DNA of 52,286 nucleotides from NCBI GenBank assembly GCA_947371015.1, contig CANBNK010000023.1:1-52286 (forward strand). Reading direction: 5' to 3'. The stretch comes from Acetobacteraceae bacterium. Its GTDB lineage: Bacteria > Pseudomonadota > Alphaproteobacteria > Acetobacterales > Acetobacteraceae. Each line of letters begins with the position of its first letter. Position 1 is the stretch's first letter. Of the stretch, positions 25,433 to 34,030 are shown in pieces. Position numbers and translations under genes: made by a program. Below the pieces are notes generated by a model, which did no database searches, was not told the DNA's origin, and saw only the letters and a program-made list of their open reading frames with translations.

Positions 25433-25567
25433 ATTTGTGCCTCCTGCGGTCGAGTCCGGCTGATGCACGGTCAGCGGACAGGAACGCGGCAGGGCAGGGC
25501 GGGACGCAACGGCAACGGCGAAAACTCTGCAGGCCCACCAACAGCAGGGTAGCCCACAAACAGCAAA

Positions 25568-25600
25568 ACCGCGGACCCCGGGGAAACCCCGTGCCGCGGT
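25568..25600 (-). terminator. Intrinsic terminator of rpsU
   Basis: Leftward reading gives ACCGCGG...CCGCGGT with an inner CGGGG/CCCCG stem and then TTTTGCTG. It starts 45 bases after the rpsU stop. Confidence 0.7.
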
Positions 25601-25645
25601 CGCTGCGTCAGTCCGGAAAGCCGTCGCCGGGGCGACGGCGCGGGC

Positions 25646-25849
25646 TCAGAAGCCTTCGCGTTCCAGCCGCTTGCGCTCCACCTTGCGGGCGCGACGGACG
25701 GCTTCGGCGGCCTCACGGGCGCGACGCTCGGACGGCTTCTCGTAGTGCCGGCGGAGCTTCATCTCCCGGAACACGCCTTCGCGCTGCAGCTTCTTCTTGA
25801 GCGCCTTCAGCGCTTGGTCAATGTTGTTGTCACGGACGACGACTTGCAC
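25646..25849 (-). CDS. rpsU: 30S ribosomal protein S21
   Basis: 67-residue S21. The core [25 protein letters not shown] is diagnostic, followed by [17 protein letters not shown] and a strongly basic tail ([12 protein letters not shown]) as in alphaproteobacteria. The GTG at 25849 is selected because AGGAGG stands nine bases upstream and the family N-terminus begins there; the longer frame to 26026 is not supported. S21 sits on the small-subunit platform and takes part in initiation. A terminator follows at 25568-25600. Confidence 0.95.
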   Translation of the reverse strand: MQVVVRDNNIDQALKALKKKLQREGVFREMKLRRHYEKPSERRAREAAEAVRRARKVERKRLEREGF

Positions 25850-26040
25850 GCGGCGCAACCTCCTGCGGCACTCTGGCCATGGGGTGAGGAAATAGTAAGC
25901 ACGCCGGACGAGGGTTCCGCTCAGGGCCTCAGGCCCCTCGCCAAACCCCTGATCCAGCGCGAAGGCCGTGCCTATAGCATGATTCGAAGTTGCGCCGGAA
26001 GCCCTCGCGGAAGGGCTTGATCGCACCTACCTTGCACGCC

Positions 26041-26541
26041 ATGGCGATCCTGAAGATAGCCCGCATGGGCCACCCGGTACTGCTGCAACAGGCCGAGCAT
26101 ATCCCCGACCCGACCTTGCCGGAATTGCGCCGCCTGGTGCGTGACATGACCGAAACGATGCTGGATGCCGGCGGCATTGGGCTGGCCGCGCCGCAGGTGC
26201 ACCTGCCGCTGCGGCTGTTCATCTGGCGCAATGGGGATCAGGTGGCGGCGTTGTTCAACCCGGTGCTGGCGCCGTTGGGGCCGGAGACGGAGACCGCCTG
26301 GGAGGGGTGCCTGTCCATCCCTGGCCTGCGCGGCGCCGTCCTGCGGCCAAAGCGCATCAGCTTCACCGGGCTGGATGCGGATGGCGTGCCGGTGGAGGGC
26401 GACGCCGACGGCATGGCCGCCCGGGTCATGCAGCACGAGACCGACCACCTGAACGGCGTACTCTACCCGATGCGGATGACCGACCTCAGCCGCTTCGGCT
26501 TTGTGGAAGAACTCGCCCGCACCCAGGAGCAGAAGCGATGA
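26041..26541 (+). CDS. def: Peptide deformylase
   Basis: 166-residue deformylase with the three family motifs: GIGLAAPQ (45-52), EGCLS (88-92) and HETDH (132-136). Cys90 with the two His of HETDH bind the metal and Glu133 is the catalytic base. It removes the N-formyl group from nascent proteins. A longer frame from 25990 is possible, but the ATG at 26041 gives the usual N-terminus. The Thr in HETDH instead of Phe/Leu is a minor change. Its stop overlaps the COQ9 start (ATGA). Confidence 0.93.
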   Translation: MAILKIARMGHPVLLQQAEHIPDPTLPELRRLVRDMTETMLDAGGIGLAAPQVHLPLRLFIWRNGDQVAALFNPVLAPLGPETETAWEGCLSIPGLRGAVLRPKRISFTGLDADGVPVEGDADGMAARVMQHETDHLNGVLYPMRMTDLSRFGFVEELARTQEQKR

Positions 26542-27101
26542 GTGACGCCGCGATCCGCGCCATGCTGCCGCTGGCAGGCACCCAGGGCTGGAACTGGTCC
26601 ACCATCCGCGCCGGCATGGCCGCGGCCGGGGAGGACCCCGCCCTGGCCGCCAGCACCTTTCCCGGTGGCGCGACCCAGGCGATCGGCGCCTGGGGCGACT
26701 TGGCCAATCGGGACATGCTGGCCGGCGCCGGCGACCTGGCCGAGTTCCGCATCCCCGCCCGCATCCGGCGGCTGGTGGAGGTGCGGCTGACCCAGGCGGC
26801 ACCGCACAAGCCCGCCATCCGCGCGGCGCTGGCGCAGCTGGCGCTGCCCTGGAACCTGCCGTTGGGCCTGCGCTTTTCGGCCGGCACCGCGGATGCGATG
26901 TGGCGTGCCGCCGGGGATCGCTCGGCCGATTTTTCCTGGTACACGCGGCGGCTCTCGCTCGGCGCCATCTACAGCGCCACCCTGGCCTGGTGGCTGCGCG
27001 ACGACAGCGAGGAGGTGGCGCCGGCCCTGGCGTTCCTGGACCGTCGCCTGGCTGAACTGTCCCGGCTGCAGCGGCGAACCCGCCCGGACCCGAAGCGTTG
27101 A
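26538..27101 (+). CDS. COQ9 family protein
   Basis: 187-residue helical protein with the COQ9 pattern: an N-terminal helix pair like TetR proteins (AIRAMLPLAGTQGWNWSTIRAGMAAAGEDP), and a C-terminal domain with WRAAGDRSADFSWYTRRLSLGAIYSATLAWWLRD, the best conserved COQ9 segment. COQ9 binds lipids and helps COQ7-dependent hydroxylation in ubiquinone synthesis. It is translationally coupled to def, a pairing I do not know as functional. Confidence 0.88.
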   Translation: MSDAAIRAMLPLAGTQGWNWSTIRAGMAAAGEDPALAASTFPGGATQAIGAWGDLANRDMLAGAGDLAEFRIPARIRRLVEVRLTQAAPHKPAIRAALAQLALPWNLPLGLRFSAGTADAMWRAAGDRSADFSWYTRRLSLGAIYSATLAWWLRDDSEEVAPALAFLDRRLAELSRLQRRTRPDPKR

Positions 27102-27132
27102 GGCTGTCCCGAACAGAAAAGGACTGCATCCC

Positions 27133-27210
27133 ATGCGCGGCGCACTGCTCTGGCTCCTCGGAATCCCCATTCCGATCCTGATCCTGCTCTACCTGTTCAA
27201 GGTCATCTGA
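27133..27210 (+). CDS. 25-residue hydrophobic membrane peptide
   Basis: MRGALLWLLGIPIPILILLY is followed by LFKVI and a TGA. It forms one transmembrane helix with the two-proline IPIPI kink. Short proteins of this sequence type are widespread in proteobacteria and are usually left unannotated or called hypothetical; function unknown. The start lies 31 bases after COQ9, so it may be the third gene of the def-COQ9 transcript. It has only a weak ribosome-binding site (AAAAGGACTGCATCCC). Confidence 0.6.
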   Translation: MRGALLWLLGIPIPILILLYLFKVI

Positions 27211-27365
27211 ATTTCTTGCCCGCCGGAGTCGCTCCAGCGGGCAATACGCCTTCCTCACATCTGCGCGACCGGTTAAAACCCGCTTCCTGAGGGGGCGGCG
27301 CCGCCAGCAGGAATTGGCTTCGGCGCATGCATGCTCCCGTCATTCGGATTTGGGAGACAGGCGCA

Positions 27366-27887
27366 ATGAAGCCTTTCCGCACTTTGGTTGCCGGCGTTTG
27401 CGCCCTCGCCATCGCCTTGCCCGCTTCGGCGGCAACCTGCGTCCAGCCGGTGGAAAAGGCGGGCTTCGACCTGCACGCCTTCCAGAGCCGCCTGATGGTG
27501 GTGGCGCTGACCTGCCAGTCCGAAGGGGGCGCGGTGGATGGCTACAACGGCCTGGTGCGTCGCTTCCAGACCGACCTGAAGGGCGCCTATGACCGCGTCA
27601 TCGGTCATTTCCGCCGCAATGGCGGCAACCGCAAGTTCGACGACTACGTCACCAACCTGGCGAATACCCAGGCCCAGGAGAACCTGTCGCAGGGCGACCA
27701 CCTGTGCCGCAACTACGCCACCACCTGGCAGAAGGTCGGCACGCTGACCACGATCACCGAAGTGGTCGAGCTGGCCGCCACGGCGCCGGCGCAGAACTTC
27801 TATCCGCTGGAAGTCTGCGCCCCGCGGCCGCAGCGTGCCCCGGCGGCTACGCCGCGCCCGCGCCCCACCCCGGTGGCCGCCCAGTAG
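27366..27887 (+). CDS. Secreted protein of unknown function
   Basis: 173-residue exported protein. Signal peptide MKPFRTLVAGVCALAIALP with predicted cleavage at ASA-A (about residue 23), then a helical domain with four or so cysteines (TCVQPVEKAG, ALTCQSEGG, HLCRNYAT, LEVCAPRP) that could form two disulfides, and a Pro/Ala-rich tail (residues 155-173). I do not recognise the family. It stands alone between the COQ9 group and a hairpin repeat. Confidence 0.75.
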   Translation: MKPFRTLVAGVCALAIALPASAATCVQPVEKAGFDLHAFQSRLMVVALTCQSEGGAVDGYNGLVRRFQTDLKGAYDRVIGHFRRNGGNRKFDDYVTNLANTQAQENLSQGDHLCRNYATTWQKVGTLTTITEVVELAATAPAQNFYPLEVCAPRPQRAPAATPRPRPTPVAAQ

Positions 27888-27890
27888 AGC

Positions 27891-27930
27891 CTGATCGGCT
27901 TAGGCGGAATCGCCGTAAGCCGTGAATCAG
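27891..27930 (+). repeat. 40-bp CTGATCGG...ATCAG hairpin element, cleanest copy
   Basis: Starts CTGATCGGCTTAGGCG and ends GTGAATCAG. Arms GGCTTA+GGCG and CGCC+TAAGCC (one unpaired G) around loop GAAT, outer arms CTGAT/ATCAG. It begins three bases after the stop of the secreted protein and is followed by TCTCTCC, also next to the copy at 34031-34070. Confidence 0.75.
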
Positions 27931-28016
27931 TCTCTCCAGCGACAAGCCTGGAGCATGAGCGCTTCAGTCAGAAGCGATCACGCTCTGGCCCGGACTCAAC
28001 CGTCCAGACGCAGAAA

Positions 28017-28036
28017 GGGGCGCCCTGGGGCGCCCC
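28017..28036 (-). terminator. Probable terminator of the first OmpA gene
   Basis: Eight-base arms GGGGCGCC/GGCGCCCC with a 4-base loop, followed leftward by TTTCT. It lies 28 bases past the stop of the OmpA-family gene at 28064. Confidence 0.6.
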
Positions 28037-28063
28037 TCTCCAATTCCGACTGATTTGCCGGGT

Positions 28064-29197
28064 TCAGCGCAGGACGATTTCCACCCGGCGATTCTGCGGC
28101 TCGCGCACGCCATCGGCGGTCGGCACCAGCGGTCGGCTTTCGCCAAAGGCGGTGATGGTGATCTGGTTGCGCGCCATGCCGCCGCGCACCAGCTCGCCGG
28201 CCACCGCATCCGCGCGGCGCTGCGACAGGCGCTGGTTGTAGGCGGCGTCGCCCGAACGGTCGGAGTGGCCCGCCACGTCGATCCGCGTCACCTGCATGCT
28301 GCGCGAGTTCTGCGCTGCCTCACTGATGATCTCCCGCGCGCGGCTGGTCAGGTCGGCGCGATCCCAGTCGAAGAACACCAGGTAGGTCCGCGCCGGCTGC
28401 ACCGCCGGGGCCTGCGTCGGCATCGGCTGCACCACCGGCGGCGGCGTCGGTGACGGCTGGTTGAAGGCGTAGCGCAGGCCGACGAGCACGGAGTGGTTCA
28501 TGTTCTCCGCCTCCAGCTTGCCACGGGTGGTGACACCCGCCGCATTGGTGGCCGAGGCATTGACCCGCTGCTCCAGCGTGCCGAGGTAGCGATACTCCGC
28601 CGTCAGCGACAGGCCACGGATGCCGAACTGGGTCAGCGGCAACGCGGCGCCGACGATGCCCTGGTAGGCAAAGCGGGAGCCGGTCTCGTTGATGCTCAGC
28701 CGCTGGCCGTTCGGCAGGCTGCTGGCGCCGACCTTGCTGAAGTCGTCCCAGATATAGCCGGCACCGACGCCGATGTAGGGCTGCACGATGCTGGTACCGA
28801 GGCCGAAATTGGCAAAGTCCAGGTCGTAGAAGGCATTGGCCATGACGCCATAGCTGCGCTGGTTGCCATGGATGCCACCGAAGGGCGCGCCGGCGCCGCG
28901 CAGCTTGTTCAGTTCATTGTGGCGGAAGCTGCCTTCCAGTTCCGCGCGCACGCCGTTGCCGAAGCCCCAGCCGAGGCTCATCAGCCCGACATAGCCCGGG
29001 TCGAACTGCGACTTCTGGCGGCCGTTGAGCGCGCTGCCGGCAGCACCGAAGGCGCGGCGGTTGTCGATATGCTCGCGGTCCACCGGCTGGTTCCAGCCGA
29101 CGGCGCCGCCGAGATAGGGGCCGCTCACCGGTTGGGCGCTGGCGGCGATCGGCGCCACCAACATGGTGGCGGCCAGCAGCGCATTGCGAAGTGTCAT
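28064..29197 (-). CDS. OmpA-family outer membrane protein (beta-barrel plus OmpA C-domain)
   Basis: 377-residue outer membrane protein. Signal peptide MTLRNALLAATMLVAPIAASA, an eight-stranded barrel of about 200 residues rich in aromatic/Gly alternation (YLGGAVGW, ELEGSFRHNE, IGVGAGYIWDD, GLRYAFNQ), a Pro-rich linker (PSPTPPPVVQPMPTQAPAV) and a C-terminal OmpA domain with FFDWDRADLT and GHSDRSGDAAYNQRLSQRRA, which binds peptidoglycan. The ATG at 29197 follows GGGAGACG. It anchors the outer membrane to the wall and may form a small pore. It is the downstream one of two tandem paralogues, with its own 280-base upstream region. Confidence 0.92.
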   Translation of the reverse strand: MTLRNALLAATMLVAPIAASAQPVSGPYLGGAVGWNQPVDREHIDNRRAFGAAGSALNGRQKSQFDPGYVGLMSLGWGFGNGVRAELEGSFRHNELNKLRGAGAPFGGIHGNQRSYGVMANAFYDLDFANFGLGTSIVQPYIGVGAGYIWDDFSKVGASSLPNGQRLSINETGSRFAYQGIVGAALPLTQFGIRGLSLTAEYRYLGTLEQRVNASATNAAGVTTRGKLEAENMNHSVLVGLRYAFNQPSPTPPPVVQPMPTQAPAVQPARTYLVFFDWDRADLTSRAREIISEAAQNSRSMQVTRIDVAGHSDRSGDAAYNQRLSQRRADAVAGELVRGGMARNQITITAFGESRPLVPTADGVREPQNRRVEIVLR

Positions 29198-29418
29198 CAA
29201 AATCGTCTCCCGTTCCCGTATGCGGGTGGCGCCGGCCCCTGGCTGGGCGGCATCCACCAGCGCGTCATGGCCTCAATGTCGGCGCGCCATCGTGGTTCCG
29301 GACGGGAATGCGGTGGCAACCGACTGTGGCCAACAAGCCACGGTCATGCGGGTGGGGAAAGACAACAGAAGGTCAGCGCAAGCGGCCGTGATGCGGGGCT
29401 GCAGACCAGGGCTCCGGA

Positions 29419-29449
29419 CAAAAAGAAAGGGCGCCCGAAGGCGCCCTTT
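29419..29449 (-). terminator. Intrinsic terminator of the second OmpA gene
   Basis: Ten-base arms AAAGGGCGCC/GGCGCCCTTT with the loop TTCG on the minus strand, then CTTTTTG. It separates the two OmpA transcripts. Confidence 0.85.
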
Positions 29450-29476
29450 CCCAACTCAGCGAAGAGTTCGAACTGC

Positions 29477-30571
29477 TTAGCGCAGGACGATCTCGACGCG
29501 GCGGTTCTGCGGCTCGCGGACGTTGTCGGCCGTCGGCACCAGCGGGCGGCTCTCGCCGAACGCCTGGACGCTGATCGCGCCGCGGGCAACGCCGTCACGC
29601 ACCAGCTGGGCGGCAACCGCCTCAGCGCGGCGCTGCGACAGGCGCTGGTTGTACGCCGCGTCGCCCGAACGGTCGGCGTGGCCGGCCACTTCGATGCGGG
29701 TGACGTTGGCGCGCTGCGCGTTGGTCGCCGCTTCCTTGATGATTTCGCGGGCGCGGGCCGTCAGGTCGGCGCGATCCCAGTCGAAGAACACCAGGTAGGT
29801 GCGGGCAACGCCCGGCGCGGCGGCCGGAGCAGCGGCCGGGGCGGCGGCCGGCGCCACCGGGGCCGGGGCACCGAAGGCGTAGCGGAAGCCGATCAGGCCG
29901 CTGATGTTGTCGTTGCTCGGCTTAAAGGTGCCAGCAATGGTAGTGGTCGTGCCGTTGATGCGGGCCGAGCCGGTGCCGTGCAGCGAGGGGTCCAGCGTTC
30001 CGTAGTAGCGGGCTTCAGCCGTCAGGCTGAGGCCAGGAACCATCGACGACAGGCTGTAGGCGACGCCCGCGATGCCCTGATAGGCAAACGTGCCAGCAGC
30101 ATCATTCACGCGGATGCCGGCACTGTTCGCACCAGAAACAACCGAACCGCGCACGCGGTTCCAGTCGCTCCAGCCATAGCCGACGCCGACGCCGACGTAC
30201 GGCGTGACGGGGCCGCCGAGATTGATGTCGTAGAAGGCGTTGATCATCGCGCCATAGCTGCGGAGGTAACCGCCCTGCGACGTCGAGGTCAGGGGGCCAA
30301 CGACAACGCGGCGAACGTCGTTCGAGCGGAAGTTGCCTTCCAGTTCAGCACGCAGACCGTTGCCGAAGCCCCAGCCAACGCTAACAAGACCGAGCGCACC
30401 AGCGTCGGTCGTCTTCGCCTTGGTCGACTCACCAAGGATCTTCGCGCTGCTGTCCAGGCGGAAGTTCGCGCCCGCACCACCAGCAATGTACAGGCCATTA
30501 ACAGGCTGGGCCTGCGCGGCAACCGGCAGCGCCAGAACAGTGGCGGCCAGCAGAACCTTCTTGAGGCTCAT
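29477..30571 (-). CDS. OmpA-family outer membrane protein, paralogue
   Basis: 364-residue paralogue of the neighbouring gene. Signal peptide MSLKKVLLAATVLALPVAAQA, barrel with GLVSVGWGFGNGLRAELEGN, VGVGVGYGWSDW and GLIGFRYAFG, an Ala-Pro linker (APAAAPAAAPAAAPG), then the OmpA domain FFDWDRADLTARAREII ... GHADRSGDAAYNQRLSQRRA. The OmpA domains of the two genes are nearly the same while the barrel loops differ strongly, as expected after duplication with surface divergence. GAGGAGAGAAAACC precedes the ATG. Codon use is of the highly expressed kind (AAG, GTC, CTG), and it closes with a strong terminator. Confidence 0.93.
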   Translation of the reverse strand: MSLKKVLLAATVLALPVAAQAQPVNGLYIAGGAGANFRLDSSAKILGESTKAKTTDAGALGLVSVGWGFGNGLRAELEGNFRSNDVRRVVVGPLTSTSQGGYLRSYGAMINAFYDINLGGPVTPYVGVGVGYGWSDWNRVRGSVVSGANSAGIRVNDAAGTFAYQGIAGVAYSLSSMVPGLSLTAEARYYGTLDPSLHGTGSARINGTTTTIAGTFKPSNDNISGLIGFRYAFGAPAPVAPAAAPAAAPAAAPGVARTYLVFFDWDRADLTARAREIIKEAATNAQRANVTRIEVAGHADRSGDAAYNQRLSQRRAEAVAAQLVRDGVARGAISVQAFGESRPLVPTADNVREPQNRRVEIVLR

Positions 30572-30739
30572 GGTTTTCTCTCCTCGGTCCCGTTCAAGAT
30601 CAAATCGCGGCGCTGACCCTGGGATCGACTCCAGCACTGCGTGTCCGCAACCTAACACCGACTGAGGCTGCTGGAACCCCAATCCGACCATTTCAGCATC
30701 AATGTGGCCGCAAAGCCACAGGCGCAGATGGCAAGTTTG

Positions 30740-31861
30740 TCACAGCCCCTGCAAGGCCATGGAATCGCTCATTTCAGCCAGGCTGCCGAGCGGCAGCAGC
30801 TTGTTCGCATGGCCCATCTTGCGGCCATCCCGCGCCTCCGCCTTGCCATACAGGTGCGGCGCCACGCCGGGCGTCGCCACCAGCCGGGGCCACAGCGCCA
30901 GCCCTTCCGGCCCGACCAGGTTCTTCATCACGGCATCGTGGTGCCGGGCGGGGTCGCCCAAAGGCAACCCGGCGACCGCGCGCATATGCTGCTCGAACTG
31001 GCTGGCCAGGCAGGCATCCATGGTCCAGTGCCCGGAATTATGCGGCCTGGGGGCAATCTCGTTGCCCAGCAGCGTGCCGTCCGGCAGCACGAACAGCTCC
31101 AGCGCCAGCACGCCGACCAGCCCCAGCGCCTCCGCCACCTGGCCGGCATGCCGCCGGGCCAGCGCCGCGGTTGCCGGCGCCAGCCGGGCCGGGGCGAAGC
31201 TGAGGTCCAGAATGTGGTGGTGGTGCCGATTCTCCACCGCGTCATAGACCGCCAGCGCACCATCCACGCCGCGGGCGGCAATGGCGGAAACCTCGGCCAC
31301 GAAGGGCACGAAGGCCTCCAGGATCAATGGCTTGGGCGACAGGCGGGCGAAAGCCGGCGCCAGGTCCTCCGGCGCCCGCAGCACCGCCTGGCCACGGCCA
31401 TCATAGCCCAGCCGGGTGGTCTTCAGCACCGCGGGCAGGCCGATCTCGGCCACGGCGGCGGCCAACTCGGCTTCGGTATGCACCGCGCGCCAGGGCGCCA
31501 CCGGCACGCCGGCCTGGGCCAGGAAGGTCTTTTCCGCCAGCCGGTCCTGGCACACCTGCAGTACGCCCACGCCGGGGCGGCAGGGCGCCAGCGGCTCCAG
31601 CGCGGCCAGGGTGGCGGCGGGCACGTTCTCGAACTCGAAGGTCACGACATCCACCGCGGCAGCAAAGCAGGCCAGCGCGGTGGCATCCTCATAGGGTGCC
31701 ACGGTCTGCGCGGCGGCCACCTGCATGCCCGGCGAATCCGCCTCGGGCGCGTAGATGTGGCAGCGATAGCCCAGCCGCGCCGCGGCCAGGGCGGACATCC
31801 GCCCCAACTGCCCGCCGCCGAGAATGCCAATGGTGGCGCCAGGCGCGAGAGCGTTGCTCAT
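30740..31861 (-). CDS. purK: N5-carboxyaminoimidazole ribonucleotide synthase
   Basis: 373-residue ATP-grasp enzyme. N-terminal [22 protein letters not shown] binds AIR/ATP, the central part has [20 protein letters not shown], and [26 protein letters not shown] is the PurK metal/ATP signature. It carboxylates AIR with bicarbonate and ATP in purine synthesis. Its start overlaps the purE stop by four bases (ATGA), so the pair is coupled in the usual order purE-purK. Confidence 0.95.
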   Translation of the reverse strand: MSNALAPGATIGILGGGQLGRMSALAAARLGYRCHIYAPEADSPGMQVAAAQTVAPYEDATALACFAAAVDVVTFEFENVPAATLAALEPLAPCRPGVGVLQVCQDRLAEKTFLAQAGVPVAPWRAVHTEAELAAAVAEIGLPAVLKTTRLGYDGRGQAVLRAPEDLAPAFARLSPKPLILEAFVPFVAEVSAIAARGVDGALAVYDAVENRHHHHILDLSFAPARLAPATAALARRHAGQVAEALGLVGVLALELFVLPDGTLLGNEIAPRPHNSGHWTMDACLASQFEQHMRAVAGLPLGDPARHHDAVMKNLVGPEGLALWPRLVATPGVAPHLYGKAEARDGRKMGHANKLLPLGSLAEMSDSMALQGL

Positions 31862-32361
31862 GCGTGGCCCTCCGCGACGGTTTCCGGCACGCTGGCGGTC
31901 TGGGCCGTGCGCCAGGCGTCAAGCCGCTCGGCCAGGGCCGGGTCCGCCAACGCCAGGATGGCGGCGGCCAGCAGCGCCGCGTTGATGGCGCCGGCCTTGC
32001 CGATGGCCAGCGTGCCCACCGGGATGCCGCCGGGCATCTGCGCAATGGAGAGCAGGCTGTCCATGCCCTTCAGCGCATGGCTTTCCACCGGCACGCCCAG
32101 CACGGGCAGGGGCGTCATGCTGGCGGCCATGCCCGGCAGGTGGGCGGCGCCGCCAGCCCCGGCGATGATGACCTTCAGCCCGCGGCCGCGGGCGCCGCTG
32201 GCGTATGCCACCAGCCGGCCGGGGGTGCGATGCGCCGAGACCACCCTGCATTCATGCGGGATGCCCAGCTTTTCCAGCGTTTCCGCCGCGTTCCGCATGG
32301 TCTCCCAGTCGGAACGGCTGCCCATGATGACCCCGACGACGGGGAGGACGAGTTCTGCCAT
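31858..32361 (-). CDS. purE: N5-carboxyaminoimidazole ribonucleotide mutase
   Basis: 167-residue class I Pur[15 protein letters not shown] and [11 protein letters not shown] (with the catalytic His) and the [14 protein letters not shown] loop are diagnostic. It moves the carboxyl group from N5 to C4 to give CAIR. It begins ten bases after the stop of the small DUF465 gene, so the three form one operon. Confidence 0.95.
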   Translation of the reverse strand: MAELVLPVVGVIMGSRSDWETMRNAAETLEKLGIPHECRVVSAHRTPGRLVAYASGARGRGLKVIIAGAGGAAHLPGMAASMTPLPVLGVPVESHALKGMDSLLSIAQMPGGIPVGTLAIGKAGAINAALLAAAILALADPALAERLDAWRTAQTASVPETVAEGHA

Positions 32362-32371
32362 GGCGCAACCC

Positions 32372-32572
32372 TCAGGCGATGATGTCGGGCACCAGGCGGC
32401 TTTCCAGCCAGGACACTTCGTCCTTCAGCTTCAGCTTGCGCTTCTTGAGCCGCTGGATCTGCAACTGGTCGCCCTTGTCGGCTTCGAGCCGGGCAATGAC
32501 GGTATCCAGGTCGCGGTGCTCGCTGCGCATTTCGTGCAGGCGGCGCAGCAGGGAATCGCGGTCTGCGAGCAT
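32372..32572 (-). CDS. YdcH family (DUF465) coiled-coil protein
   Basis: 66-residue helical protein, [20 protein letters not shown], then a basic [16 protein letters not shown] segment: the SlyX/YdcH (DUF465) pattern, short helix-turn-helix hairpins of unknown function. It lies directly upstream of purE in the same transcript. A second DUF465-like gene is divergent from it at 32711. Confidence 0.85.
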   Translation of the reverse strand: MLADRDSLLRRLHEMRSEHRDLDTVIARLEADKGDQLQIQRLKKRKLKLKDEVSWLESRLVPDIIA

Positions 32573-32710
32573 CGGATATGAACCCAGTCTGACGACGCTT
32601 TAAGGATGCATTCGACGGAGAGGTGGCATTAGCATGATACCCACCAGGCCGCCCAGCAGGACCGGGCGACCCTGGGGTCTTACCTACCCAGGTCCGGAAG
32701 AGGAAGCCGC

Positions 32711-32881
32711 ATGATCAATCCGCCCAGGCTCCGTTCCCTCGAAGACAAGCACGCCACGCTGGAGCGCCGTATCGCCAGCGAGGATGCTCGCCCGAGGCCC
32801 AATGACGATGCACTCGGCCGGATGAAGCGGGAAAAACTGCGACTGAAGGAAGAGATTGAGCGGTTGCGCCAGCGGCACTAA
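32711..32881 (+). CDS. Second DUF465-like small coiled-coil protein
   Basis: 56-residue protein starting MINPPRLRSLEDKHATLERR and ending with LKEEIERLRQRH. The heptad pattern and the KREKLRLKEEIERL ending match DUF465. GGAAGAGGAAG is a good ribosome-binding site seven bases before the ATG. Codon use and GC are those of its neighbours, so I take it as real. It is divergent from the first DUF465 gene with 138 bases between. Confidence 0.75.
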   Translation: MINPPRLRSLEDKHATLERRIASEDARPRPNDDALGRMKREKLRLKEEIERLRQRH

Positions 32882-32977
32882 CGCCAGGTCGGCGCGACGC
32901 CGCCGGGCCCCAAAGGGCAACGAAATGAGGGAAGCGGCGCGGCTATAAGGCTGCGCCGCGGCACCAAGCGAACGCCA

Positions 32978-33075
32978 CCCTCGGGCCGCGTCGCCCCAAA
33001 GGGGCGCAAAAATAGCGAACGGCGCCGCCCTCGGGCCGCGTCGCCCCAAAGGGGCGCGAACATAGCAAACGGCGC
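32978..33075. repeat. Two tandem 48-bp units with inner hairpin, period 50
   Basis: Units 32978-33026 and 33028-33075 share CCCTCGGGCCGCGTCGCCCC, AAAGGGGCGC and a less constant ATAGC-AACGGCGC end; each has the hairpin CGCCCC/GGGGCG with loop AAA. A more degenerate relative lies at about 32890-32940. They sit just past the trcR stop and may act as its transcript end. The 199-base gap from 32882 to 33080 holds nothing else I can identify. Confidence 0.65.
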
Positions 33076-33080
33076 GGCCG

Positions 33081-33647
33081 TTAGGCCGCGTCGTGCTCCT
33101 CGATCAGCGGCGGCACTTCGGAAACCAGCGGGCTGCCAGCCGCGATCAGCGCGGCGTTCAGGTCGCCCTGGCTGCACAGGCCGAGGATGACCGGGTCGCG
33201 CGGCTTGATGTTGGGGCTGTTCCAGTGGGACTTGTCGCGCACCTTGCCGATCGTCTCCTTCGTGGTGCCCAGCAGCTTGCCGACTGCGATATCAGACAGT
33301 TGCGGGTGGTGGCGCAGCACCCAGGCAATCGCATCCGGCCGGTCGTTGCGCTTTGACACCGGGGTGTACTTGGCGCCCTTGCCGCGCGCCTTCGGCACCG
33401 GGGAGCCGGTCTCGACGATCTTCAGCCGCAGCGCCGGGTTGCCCTCGCAGCGGGCGATCTCTTCGCGCGTCAGCTGGCTGTTCAGCACCGGGTCGTAGCC
33501 GATGATGCCTTGGGCCACCTCGCCATCGGCGATGGCCTGGACCTCAAGCGGGTGCATGCCGACGAAATCGGCAACCTGCTCGAAGGTCAGGGACGTCTTT
33601 TCAATGAGCCACACGGCGGTGGCCTTGGGCATCAGCGGCTGGGTCAT
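33081..33647 (-). CDS. trcR: Cell cycle transcriptional regulator TrcR (DUF1013)
   Basis: 188-residue protein of the alphaproteobacterial DUF1013 family, described as TrcR. It contains WLIEKTSLTFEQVADFVGMHPLEVQAIADGEVAQGI (a helix-turn-helix type N-terminal domain) and a second one, AWVLRHHPQLSDIAVGKLLGTTKETIGKVRDKSHWN. It associates with RNA polymerase and promoters of cell-cycle genes in related bacteria. The ATG at 33647 (MTQPLMPKATAVW) is the family start; the longer frame to 33803 is not supported. It is divergent from the DUF1192 gene, 137 bases away. Confidence 0.9.
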   Translation of the reverse strand: MTQPLMPKATAVWLIEKTSLTFEQVADFVGMHPLEVQAIADGEVAQGIIGYDPVLNSQLTREEIARCEGNPALRLKIVETGSPVPKARGKGAKYTPVSKRNDRPDAIAWVLRHHPQLSDIAVGKLLGTTKETIGKVRDKSHWNSPNIKPRDPVILGLCSQGDLNAALIAAGSPLVSEVPPLIEEHDAA

Positions 33648-33784
33648 CGGCGAAAACCTTTTGGCGGCGGCAGGGGTGGGGCAGGTGGCCCGGCGGCCCC
33701 CCAACCGGGGCGTTGCGTGGCATATAGAGAGGGTGCCGGGCGGGGTCAAAGCCCGGGAACGAGTTTTGCGACGGAGGCAAGAGA

Positions 33785-33976
33785 ATGTTCGAGGAGGATG
33801 CACCCAGGCCGCGCAGCGGGTTCACCCCGCCGGTGCTGGATAGCTGGGGCGTGGACGACCTGCGCGCCTGGATCGGCACGCTGCAGGCCGAGATCGCCCG
33901 CGCCGAGGCCGCGATCCGCAGCCGCGAGGCCCAGCGCACCGCTGCCGACGCCTTTTTCCGGCGGCCGCCCGGCTAG
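33785..33976 (+). CDS. DUF1192 family protein
   Basis: 63-residue protein, MFEEDAPRPRSGFTPPVLDS then VDDLRAWIGTLQAEIARAEAAI, the DUF1192 pattern of a short acidic N-terminus and one amphipathic helix. Function unknown; found next to cell-cycle genes in many alphaproteobacteria. GGAGGCAAGAGA lies before the ATG. Confidence 0.85.
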   Translation: MFEEDAPRPRSGFTPPVLDSWGVDDLRAWIGTLQAEIARAEAAIRSREAQRTAADAFFRRPPG

Positions 33977-34030
33977 ACCGTGATGACCGCTTACTGAAGC
34001 GGCAAGCAGCGTCCAGCAGTCGGGGAGAGA

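Noticed and set aside
28493-32581. Very long plus-strand frames (28493-30616 and 30704-32581).
   Set aside because: They lie antisense to the OmpA genes and to purK/purE, which have clear motifs; long antisense frames are expected at this GC content.
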